Of a stretch of DNA of 64,000 bases, positions 9,933 through 19,114 are shown piece by piece. A program made the position numbers and the translations under genes. This DNA is from Kappaphycus alvarezii (taxonomy: Eukaryota > Rhodophyta > Florideophyceae > Gigartinales > Solieriaceae): contig NADL03000523.1 in NCBI GenBank assembly GCA_002205965.3, positions 186,001 through 250,000 on the forward strand. Reading direction: 5' to 3'. Within the stretch, counting starts at the first letter, position 1. Each line of letters begins with the position of its first letter. The notes below the pieces were generated by a model. The model saw only the letters and a program-made list of their open reading frames with translations, was not told where the DNA came from and did not search any database.

Positions 9933-10841
9933 ATCGCCCCGAAATTCCTTCAGGGCCGAAATTTACATGGGATCTTCGCACGGCTTCTTGGATGGATGGT
10001 AAAGGACCTCAAGAAAAATATTTTGATGCTGTTAAAAAATGGAAATCTGTTCATGCTTTATTACCAGCATCAAATTCTAATAAGGTTCCTTTAGGCAGTA
10101 CAAGGTCTTGTCTTACAATCACAATTATTTGGACGAGCTCTTGATATTTGTAAGAAAATTCCAGACACAGAAATTCAGTCTGAAAATGGTGCATTAGCGA
10201 TTGCTAACGCTATCCATAAGGTGGATCCTCTATCATCTATATCAGATACATTTCAAAAATTCTTAGATCTTTTGCACACTACTCGTGGTGATAGTGAGTC
10301 TTTCAAAAATTTTGAATCACGGTTTGATGCTCAAATTGCCCGATTTCATTCATCTACTGGTACTTCGAAATTACCTGAAGCACTGGTATCATTTTTTCTC
10401 CTGGCTAATTCCAAAATTGATTCAAACCAGCGAGTATCTGTTTTGGCTGCTGCTTCTCCGAAGCATGAAGAAGCCGATTTGGAAAAAGGAAAAATCCTAG
10501 ATTTAATCAAATATTCAGAAATATCATCTATTATTCGTGCATGTGATAAACCAAAAAATACAAACCAAATATGTGGAAATGCTCAAAAATATATCTCTTC
10601 AAGTCAATCAAATATTTCATACGGAGAAAAGAAAAATTTCAAGAAAAATAATAAGCAAAGATTATCTCCTGAAGATTTTGCTGCGCTCAAGGCAAAATCA
10701 ACTTGTGACCGATGTGGAGAAATTGGCCATTGGGCCTATGAAAAAGATAAATGCAAGAGTGCTAAAAATTATCATAAAGGTTCATCATCTAGAAGGGAAA
10801 TGCAGAAAATATCAAAGACAAAAATGATTCTGGTTCCGTAA
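9923..10841 (+). pseudogene. Element B Gag
   Basis: Gag begins MGPDRPEIPSGPKFTWDLRT at the ATG inside the primer site. No in-frame ATG with a better claim precedes the domain. A one-base shift near 10100 moves the frame, and the protein resumes through DTFQKFLDLLHTTRG and ESFKNFESRFDAQIARF (coat domain). A zinc knuckle CDRCGEIGHWAYEKDKC lies near 10705-10755. Its last spacing is seven residues (H-x7-C) rather than the usual four. The ORF ends with TAA at 10839-10841, while protease and integrase lie in a different frame just beyond. Confidence 0.82.
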
Positions 10842-13243
10842 CATTTCATATGGTAAAAACGGTGCTTGATTCTCCGTCAAATACGTTATACCCAGGTCCG
10901 TTACTCGATGATGGAGCACCGTATAGTGGAATGGGTATTGTTGAATTACGAGCACTTTCGAAATTTTTTTTACCGAAATGGAATGGAATTCTTGATGAAC
11001 TTCCTGAATGTATCAAGGACACGCCCTTCTGGCAATACGGAAATGGCGACCACTCAAGGGAAAAAAGAAAAATGATCGGTTCAATATTTTTATCAGCTAT
11101 TTCAGACAATGGAAATCAGGTTTAAATAAGGCATCTAATAATCAGTGGATCATGTCAATGGGTTATTGGAAGAAATATCACAAGAAAATCAAATATTATT
11201 CATATGACGGACAATCGCATCGAGTTCGAGTCCGCAAATAATTCAATCGATTCTATAACATTGGTGGATCATGGTCATCATTGTTATGTACCTGGAAATA
11301 TATTTATACAATCATCCGAACCTATTGAAAACTCATTTCTATCAGCAATTTGTTCCAACAATATCAATACATCAAAAAATATATCTTGGCCTGAAAAGAA
11401 GAAAATAATTAATAAGGTTCACAAACATGTATGTGGTCACTCAAATTATGATGATATAAAACTATTGTTACAAAGAATTTTTATATGGGACGATGAATGC
11501 AAAAAATATTTATCAAGCATAATTGACTCCTGCAAATTTTGTGATGTCACAAAAAAACCGTCTCATCCTCGTGCAGTATCTTTAAGCTCTATATCTCGCG
11601 GATTTAATGAATTGGTTTGTGTGGATCATTTTTTTGTGGAAAAATTGGATATTTTTCACATTACGGACTCAGTTACCAGGTATTCAACTGGTTCAATAGT
11701 GCCCTCTTTAAGGATGGAAAATTGCCTTGATTGTACTGAGACTCTCTGGTTAACACCATTTTGGGACCCTAACTATTTAATGGGAGATCAGGAGTTTGAC
11801 AATGATAATTTTAGAAGCTATCTTGAGGAAAGAGGAATTTCGTTTTGTCCTATTAGTTCCCGCCGCCATAACAAAAATTATATTGAGTCAAAACATAAAA
11901 TATTGAGAGACATTTATATCCGTTTAAAAATATCCGATTCTTCTGCAAGTAATACGGTTCGCATTGCTCGAATGTTTCAAATATCAAATGATTTATATGG
12001 AAATGATGTTGTTTCTTCATACGAGCTTGCCACTGGTCACACTCGACCCATCGATAATTCTGGTCCTCGAAGTCTACCAAATGATTTAAGAGAAGCTCAT
12101 AATGAGCTAATAGCCAAGAGGAAATTAAATCTTATTCTAAAATCAAAGTCTGTGACCGATATTCCAATTAATGTTGGCGATATTGTGGAAATTTTTATTC
12201 ATCTACCAAATCAGAAAAAAGGATCTTTGTCATCGCCTAAACCAGTATTGAAATTCGACAAAAAATCTCTTATCGTCACAGTACCTGGATCCAATGGAAA
12301 ACTTATACATGCTGCAATTGAAGATGTCCGACATTCCGTTTCATCTAATGAACTAGCATACCAAATTCAAAAGGCAAATGATTTATTGAATCAGTCTATT
12401 GGATATTCTGTGGAAGATATTTCTGATGAAACAAATATTACCGAAGTAAAGCATGTTGGCGAAAACAATTTTGACAATCATTCTGATGATGGTAATTTTA
12501 ACTCAAATATGAATACTGATGTCGAAAAATATTATGAATCAGAAATTGATGGAAATTTATCAGAATCTAAAAACATATTATCTGTCGACCATGTTCCGAT
12601 TGAATCTGAACTTAGTTCCCTGCACCCTGAAAATTTAATTCATATCCCTATTGATGAAAACGATGGAATTGATGCGCATGAAATAGAGTTGTTACCTGGA
12701 ACGGAATTGAAATCATCTGAACAAAAAGATCTGAGTTTTTATCATAAAAGGTTTGGATCTAAAGAATTTTTACTTCATCAAGCATCTGGACTTCCATCTC
12801 ATATTATTTCAAATGCGTACAATACGGAAGAAAATAATTTTCTCACTACGTGTTCAAAAATTCATGTTTCAAAAATTCCTCCCGACTCGAATGTAATATC
12901 TAGTCACGTTTTATACAAAATAAAAATTTTGGATGATGGAAAATATTATTGCAAGGCTCGAATTGCTCCGCATGGAAATGAGGATAAGGAGAAAAATAAT
13001 TTGAGAACTGATTCTGAATCTTGTGCTCCGATGGCAATTATAATTCTCTTATCAATTGCTACAATTTTTAAATGGAATTTATCAAAGGTTGATGTGAAGT
13101 CTGCATTTTTGCAATCTGGATCAGCATTACGAGATGTTTATGTGAGACCTCCTCGGAATGCTCCGAAAAATCCTTCTATTGGTTATACTGTCTGCTTCAT
13201 ATGGGTTAGTCAACGCGAATGCAAAATGGCAAATACACTCTGA
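10805..13243 (+). pseudogene. Element B protease, integrase and N-terminal RT
   Basis: Protease carries LLDDGAPYSGMGI near 10900, a D-x-G-A motif. A TAA at 11123-11125 interrupts it; the homologous codon in B' (near 20010) is AAA, so this is one base change. Integrase follows with an HHCC domain (VHKHVCGH, CKFC) and catalytic residues in VDHFF/HITDS, MGDQEFD and NYIESKH. The last Asp and Glu are separated by 32 residues, not the usual 35. RT starts at KIPPDSNVISSHVLYKIK and continues through CKARIAPHG and KVDVKSAFLQSG (primer grip and palm). Its length and order are normal for a copia polyprotein. Confidence 0.88.
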
Positions 13244-14340
13244 TAATACTTTCTTTGACCTCGGATTGAAATCAGTCGTTTATATACCCCAATTATTTTT
13301 CATGAGTTTAAAAGGATCCTTAATTCTGCTTGTTGTTAAATTGGTCGATGATATACTTATTACTGGACAAAAAAAATTAAGAAGCAATTTATCCAAGATC
13401 TGGGAAAGTATATAAGCTTGGTACAATCGTACATAGTCCTGGATCTTTTTATTTCAATGGAGTTAAAATCATGCAGTTTGATGACTATAAAATTAATGTC
13501 TCAGCTGATGATAAGCTAAATGGACTGGAACCCCATTCAATATCAAGAAATCGTCGAAAACAACCTGATGAAGAAATGAACTCATTTCAGAACTTTGCTT
13601 TTAATTCGTTAAACGGATCAATTGTCTATTTGGGTATGGTTGCATCTCCAGTGTCTGCCTTTACAGCAAGTTATTTACAACAGAAAAGGTCAAATCCATT
13701 GGTTCGTGATTTATCTATCCAATCTTCTATGCTTCGGAATTTAAAATCTTTTGGTTCTACAAGCACGCATCCGCGCCCGGAAGTTTCTGGAAATTTTAAT
13801 TTATCAGTTGTTGTTTTTTCTGATGCAGGAAAACCAGCCGGATCGACAAATGCTCAACTTGGATGTATTTGTGGGTTGCTAATTGGCTCCTTAAATTGTA
13901 ATTCAATATTTCATTCAATTTATTGGCATTCACATCTATCTCGGCGTCCTGTTAAATCTATTGCATCTGGTGAAATATTGACTGCTGGTGAAGCTATCGA
14001 GGAAGAAAAAATTATTGCAGGAGCATACAGTACACTTCTAAACATAAATATTCCTCTTCATGTTGCTGTTGATTCAAAAGATCTATTCAGCTCTCTATCT
14101 ACTTGTCGTGTGCCTGAAGATAAATCTATTAGAGCGGATGTTCAATTAATTCGATATAATTTCGAAACGAACAAAATCAAGAAAATTCTATGGATACCTG
14201 CTTCAATTAATCCCGCCGACCCGCTCACAAAAAAGGACAGTCCTGTATCTGATATGCTCAAGCTCCTTTTATTTGATGGATCTATACCTATGGATATGAG
14301 TAATATTTTATCTCGGGATTCATCTCAGTCAACAGGATAA
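13190..14340 (+). pseudogene. Element B C-terminal RT and RNase H
   Basis: The frame after about 13185 encodes SASYGLVNANAKW and the active site KLVDDILITG (Asp-Asp codons 13347-13352), where the family residue before VDD is usually Tyr. A second shift near 13400 leads to RNase H, with VVFSDAGKPAGSTNAQ, the acidic helix SGEILTAGEAIEEE, VAVDSKDLFSSL, and the C-terminal WIPASINPADPLTKKD. All three acidic positions are present. The TAA at 14338-14340 is followed 30 bases later by the 3' LTR. Confidence 0.88.
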
Positions 14341-14357
14341 ATTTAATTCAATATTTC

Positions 14358-14370
14358 AAAAGGGAAGTAG
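14358..14370 (+). promoter_or_regulatory. Polypurine tract of element B
   Basis: AAAAGGGAAGTAG directly precedes the TG of the 3' LTR. B' has the related AAAGGGCAAGTGG before its 3' LTR at 23282. Confidence 0.75.
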
Positions 14371-14924
14371 TGTAAAAATTGACCAAATATTTTAATCTCT
14401 ATCCTGGTGTCCTACAGTGATGATAAATTGTGGAGCAATATTTTTATTGAGGCCCACAATTTATATTTATTATGAATCATCAAGGAATAATTTTCTCTAT
14501 TTTACACTGGCACTATTTTATGCTGAATTCAGTGTGAAATAATTTTTATGACCTACAGTTGGGTTTTTATATTATACAGGCTATAATTATTACATTTATG
14601 CTACCAAAAAATTATTATCTGGATGATTGCTTACCTGGAAATTACTGCAATAATTATTGCTGAGCCTAAATTATGTCTACCAAAATTATTGAACGGCTCA
14701 CCTGATTTTTGTAGCAGGTTCACCCTGGCGTAGAGTATAAGTAGTCTAGGTTGTTAGAAATATTTTTACATCCTTGGGCTATCGAAATATCCCCCTCGAT
14801 CAGATATTATTAAATTTGGTTTTCTATTCATTATTCATTCGAAGTCCGATTGTGGCATTTATTTATTTATTCAAGTTGGAACTATTTATTATTATTTGGA
14901 TCTACCTATCCCAATTATTTTGCA
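14371..14924 (+). repeat. 3' LTR of element B (554 bp)
   Basis: Near-identical to the 5' LTR. The visible differences are CTAATATATT/CAAATATTTT, CCCGG/CCTGG and CTCATT/CCCAATT. It is followed by the target duplication TTTTA. Confidence 0.93.
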
Positions 14925-15047
14925 TTTTACCCATATCACGACATCCCTGAGGCAACAGCTGACCTCATTTTTCATGGATTAAAAACACCCCAATTTCCCC
15001 CACCCTTCATGTAACCAAAACGATATCCTCCCATCCCCTGTCGGGAT

Positions 15048-15270
15048 TGCCTGTCGGGATTGATATGTATTATGGCGCCTTGGGCGACGACGGGCAGGGT
15101 TTCTTCCGCCGGCTTGCTTCCTTCGCTGGTTCCCGTTCCGGTTCCTCCCCTTAACAAGAGCTTCGCTAGTTTTTTACCCATTTTGCGTTTGGTCTCCAAG
15201 TGATGCATGCGCGACAGGTTACAACCCACCGCCTGCATTAGTAGTTAATTTCTGAATACCCTCCGCACAC
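15048..15270 (+). pseudogene. LINE-like ORF2 C-terminal tail
   Basis: GIDMYYGALGDDGQGFFRR and ASFAGSRSGSS match the tail at 24385-24640 (GIDIYGALCDDCKGF). After the stop both share a 3' sequence around ACTTCTGTG..TGTACA..CCTAAAGATCTACC. This is the end of a non-LTR element of the same family as the 7.9-9.4 kb copy but a different subfamily. Confidence 0.55.
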
Positions 15271-15548
15271 TTCTGTGTCATACTGTACAACTCCTAAAGA
15301 TCTACCTAATGAATAAATAGTTTGCTACTATTCACAAATTGAATGGAATTCCTGCGACTTTTTTCTGCATATGGCAACACTCGAATATGCATACGACGTC
15401 ATTTGAATTGACCTTGAGGTTCCCTTTTAAAGTTTCTTACTAGATTAAAGTACTTGCATCCGATGTAACAATCAGATATGAAATGTGATTGGGTTACAGC
15501 CAAAACATCTGTTACAGTAAACGAACCCCCTCATTCCGACCCTTTGTT

Positions 15549-16028
15549 TTATTGCTGTGAGTCCGCTCGACTTGTTTCCGGTGACGACACATTGTTGGCA
15601 TTGCCATGAAATGTTTTGATGTGGCGGCGGAGGGAAGCACGATGACCGAACACCTTACCACAACCATGCGGGCATTGATGAGGCCTTTTTACATCGTGTA
15701 CAGTTTCTTCATGTTCAAGATGTCCCCTCCTTTCAAAAATATATGCGCATCGCTTGCATCGAAATTCCTTTGTTGAGCCGGACCTTGACGACCTCTTCCC
15801 TTGTCCGTTATTGCGGCTTATGATATAGGAACTTTAATCATGACTTAAAAGCTTAGCGTGAGGCTTGTCTTCAGGTAGCATGACGATATTTCAAAAGGAA
15901 TTTGAGCTTGGGGAGCGGCAAACAATTGAATCATAGTCAGTTCCTGAATAGATTTGATTGTCGTGAAGATTTCCGTCCTGTGCAGTTGGCCTTTCCGCTC
16001 TACTTCTACCTTTGTCATCATTAGACAT
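15549..16028 (-). pseudogene. Two-finger C2H2 zinc-finger gene with two in-frame stops
   Basis: One minus-strand frame runs from ATG (16028) to TAA (15549-15551). It is interrupted only by TGA at 15891-15893 and TAA at 15834-15836. The N-terminal 45 residues are polar (MSNDDKGRSRAERPTAQDGN). The C-terminal part has two adjacent C2H2 fingers. The first is CKRC followed by ERRGHLEHEETVH, with one residue missing before the first His. The second is fully canonical: CPHGCGKVFGHRASLRRHIK then FH, with C-x3-C, F, L and H-x4-H. The linker VKRPHQ resembles standard finger linkers. Such proteins bind DNA. Both stops lie in the linker part, so an in-frame intron, readthrough or pseudogenisation are all possible. 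I saw no obvious GT donor before the TGA. Confidence 0.6.
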
Positions 16029-16786
16029 TGCTGATTGGGGTAAGAAGCGACCAGTTAGGAGTGTTTTCGAGGACCAAAAGTCAATCTAAGAGTATGGGGA
16101 ATAGGTAGTTTCATTCAATGTAAATGCAGATGAGATTTTCCACAAAGCACTAGGAGCTACACATCATTTCGAGCATACATACATCTGTATCCTTATCTTG
16201 CACGGAATTTGTGACTAACTTATTCAACAACGGTTACAATAAATTATGTTGAGAGAGCATCTTAACCGTTCAGCGAAATGGCCAATGCAAGTATTTCAGT
16301 GCAGCAGTACCACCACGTAATAATGAAGTACTAGTAAAAAGTATTTTTTTGGGTCTTCAATACTAAATTGACTATGGACTTGGATGAAACACATCTCAGG
16401 GAGCAAATATACAAAATGATGGTTTTGTTTGCTGACTGAGCCGTCTTTAATGTATCGGTAACGCTATAGGAGCGTGAAGTCATGTGGGTCGGTCTCGAAC
16501 ATAGGGTCATCCTCAACTGCAAAATTCCAGTTGAAACATTGAGCAGCGCTCTAGAAAATGTACAATAACAGTAATAACAAAAAGGAATCAAGAGGACTAT
16601 GAGTCCCGAATCTATAAATTTATTGTAATAAAGGGAAGCATTGTACGGGGGACACAAGCGGGGTTCATTTATTGTAATAGTTTTACTGGCCGATACCCAG
16701 TCATATTGTATGGCCGGTCCATTTTATTTTGTTTTAACATCTTTTTTGTTCTGGTTGCTAGCATATTACAATGTGGGAAAGTTTAG
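16029..16786. other. No recognised feature
   Basis: AT-rich sequence upstream of the C2H2 gene on its strand. Any promoter for that gene would lie here, but I could not identify one. Confidence 0.4.
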
Positions 16787-16893
16787 GTGTTTTGACTGTT
16801 GGAAGATATATGCGATCTGTCCCAAAGATGTATAGACAACTACAATCGACTCAAAAGGGTGTACCGACACAGTAATGGGGGAGGAACTACAAT
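16787..16893 (+). repeat. Repeat R copy
   Basis: GTTTTGACTGTTGGAAGATATA, then ACAATCGACTCAAAAGGGTG and CAGTAATGGGGGAGGAACTA, matching 34765-34880 and 48805-48918. Confidence 0.6.
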
Positions 16894-16994
16894 ATTGATA
16901 CAAATATCATCAAATGCAGCACGAGCCAAGAGTATCCGGTTCAGCCTCCGGTAGGTGGAGAGCTTGGCTAATCTGGCGCGCGGCGGCTCGCATC

Positions 16995-17115
16995 TATCTT
17001 CTAAGAGTAAAAGCACCCAACCCTTCCCCCTGTTCGCATCTTGTGAGCGACGTATCCATAACGGATACATCTTCCAAAAGTAAATCACTCAAACCTTTTC
17101 CCCTCACCCGTAACG
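16995..17115 (+). repeat. Two short copies of tail repeat S
   Basis: ATCTTCTAAGAGTAAAAGCA with ACCCTTCCCCC, then ATCTTCCAAAAGTAAATCAC with ACCTTTTCCCC. These resemble the end of the 92-bp insert at 18594-18685 and the end of the insert at 37023-37397. Confidence 0.35.
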
Positions 17116-17394
17116 GAAGGTTGGGGTGTCAGTGTTATTGAAAAAGGCGTGGAATGAGTGCGATCTTATAGTTTGAGATTGCCAAGTGTACATCTGTACA
17201 TGTGAACCAATACTGCCATGCACATCTGTACACGTGGATCAATGTAGATCGAGCTACGTCATCGGTACATACCAATAGTACCGTTCAAGTGGTTGTATCT
17301 GAGCTGAATTCTGTAGACCAATATTACACTTGGCATATTCTGGTTGGTTCATGATTTGTCACTACTCTAAGATCGAATGAACTATATTCTTTTC

Positions 17395-17785
17395 TTTTGA
17401 TATGTTTCGGTTGAGTTGAAGGGTGCACGTATGAAACAATTCACGGTTTGATTGTACTTTCGTTTGGGTTTCGTATCGGGAATTAACTTGTTATTTACGT
17501 TTCGCATTGGGAAATAATGTTTCGTCTCGTATCGAAAAATGGATTTTCGTTTACGTTTGATCTCGGGAATTAACATTTCGTTTACGTTTCCTTTCGGGAA
17601 TTAACGTTTCGGTTATGTTTTCTTTTGGAATGAACATTTCTTTTACGTTTCCTTTCGGGAATTGACGTTTCTATTACGGTTTCTTTTGGAATTAACATTT
17701 TGGTTACGTATCGTTTCGGGTATTAACGTTCCGTTTAGGTTTCATTTCGGGAATTAACGTTTCGTTTAACTTTCTATTCGGCAGT
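17395..17785 (+). repeat. Minisatellite, ~31-bp unit
   Basis: Roughly a dozen degenerate units of 30-31 bp with core GGGAATTAACGTTTCGTTTA then CGTTTCCTTTC. Unit length alternates 31 and 30 in the best part (about 17570-17760). There are no unique spacers, so it is not CRISPR-like. Confidence 0.85.
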
Positions 17786-18390
17786 TTTAAGTCTCCCGCC
17801 TATGAAATTCTGCAATTTTAGGGCATGTAGGCTAGGGTAAGCTAAAGATTCGAAGAGAAAGGTACTGTGAACGGAAATTTGGCTCATGTCCAATATATTT
17901 TCACAAGACCCGACTGAGTATGGGCGAGCAGAATATATTTGTAGTCTGGTAGCTCATCCTAGTAAATCCGAAGTACTGACTTGCATTGGATTTGAACACC
18001 AATCTCACCTTTCCCATTCCATGTCCTTTGACCCATTTTCTGTTCTTTTGTTCTCTTATTCACTCCATTCTTCACTACATCCTTCTATTTTCCCTTTAAG
18101 TATAGCATGATAGACCAGAAGGGGGGAGCGGAGGGGCGGCGAGGAATCCAGAAGGGCTATTTGAGATAAGGGATGTGTAGCGGGCACTGTGAAGGAAAAC
18201 AGACGCGCTATGGTGAGAATGGTAGGTCAAATCTCGTCAAAAGGAATCTAATCAAAACTGATCCGCGGCCGATCGCTGAAACGCCTGGAATATGATGTAT
18301 TAAACAGGCTAGAACGTTCAAGATTAAACTCGGGGTTTGAAAAGACTAAGTGAAACAAGTTGTCGCGCAAACTGACTACTATCCATATGT
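17786..18390. other. No recognised feature
   Basis: No coding or repeat match seen. Confidence 0.4.
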
Positions 18391-18460
18391 GGGCTCATGC
18401 TATCGAAGTCTGACAGGTTGTTCTTGTGGGTAGCAGAAACCGGTAGAGCACGACTCTCGG
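18391..18460 (+). pseudogene. LINE-like fragment, left half (split by B')
   Basis: CTCATGCTATCGAAGTCTGACAGGTTG-like sequence and GTAGAGCACGACTCTC match 8510-8580 of the long LINE copy. The match stops at the first base of the B' 5' LTR and resumes after its 3' LTR at 23818. Confidence 0.6.
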
Positions 18461-19114
18461 TGTGAATATTGGAAAAACATTTTACAAGTATTGAATAATT
18501 ACTAAATTGGTTTTCCATATCGAGTGAAGTGATAAAAAATCTGTGGAATCTGTGGAGCAATTTTTCATCTGAGGTCAACAATTTTCATTTATTCAGAGGT
18601 ATTACTCGGCACCCTGTAGGATATTCCGGGCCATAACCGACCATATCTTTCAAAAATTAAATCACACCACATTTCCCCCCCTCACTTATTGTGAATCATC
18701 GAGAACAATTTTTTGTTTTTTTTTTCACAGGCCCATGCTTTATACTGTATTACAAGCGAATCAATGTTTATGTCTGTCAGTTGTTTTTGTAATTCTGCAG
18801 TCATATTTACTGGAATTAGATTGCCAGCAATTTATTATTCAGATTAATGCTCGCCTAAAAAATTATTCAACATTTACTATTGATCATGAATGTGGTCTAA
18901 AAATATTATCATACTTCTGAAATCATCTTTCTAGCATTTCCACTCTAATCTGCAGTACAAATAGCCTTAGACTGGTAGAAAGATTTAGAAAGCCTAGGGC
19001 CATCGAATTATCTCCGTCGATCAATAAACATTGGTTTTTTATTATTAATCTCAGTCCTATTCTCATAATTTACTTTTCACTTGTTTGGAATTACGTATTT
19101 TGGATGTACGCATA
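18461..19114 (+). repeat. 5' LTR of B', with a 92-bp insertion and truncated 3' end
   Basis: It aligns with 23282-23817 and 47856-48325 except for an insert at 18594-18685. It breaks off at CATA (19111-19114), where it joins directly to sequence equivalent to 10215 of element B. Confidence 0.75.
18594..18685 (+). mobile_element. 92-bp insertion (tail repeat S) with TTATT duplication
   Basis: The insert begins CAGAGGTATTACTCGGC and ends CCCCCCTCAC, and TTATT flanks it at 18589-18593 and 18686-18690. It contains CCGACCATATCTTTCAAAAA, shared with 37355-37375. The latter lies at the 3' end of a larger insertion, so this looks like a severely 5'-truncated retroposed copy. Confidence 0.6.

Larger units (their letters stand above)
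9367..14924 (+). mobile_element. Ty1/copia element B (GalEa/PyRE-like), nearly complete
   Basis: A full-length 5558-bp copy with 553/554-bp LTRs that begin TGTRAAAATTGACC and end TTTTGCA. A perfect 5-bp target duplication TTTTA flanks it at 9362-9366 and 14925-14929. The LTRs differ at only a handful of positions, so this is the youngest element in the window. The internal order is Gag, zinc knuckle, protease, integrase, RT, RNase H. Remaining defects are a Gag frameshift near 10100, a TAA at 11123-11125, and frameshifts near 13185 and 13400. The protein style resembles the GalEa/PyRE-type copia clade, which I assign from memory of that family. Confidence 0.93.

Noticed and set aside
17395..17785. 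CRISPR-like repeat array
   Set aside because: The units are directly adjacent and degenerate, with no unique spacers. The setting is eukaryotic.
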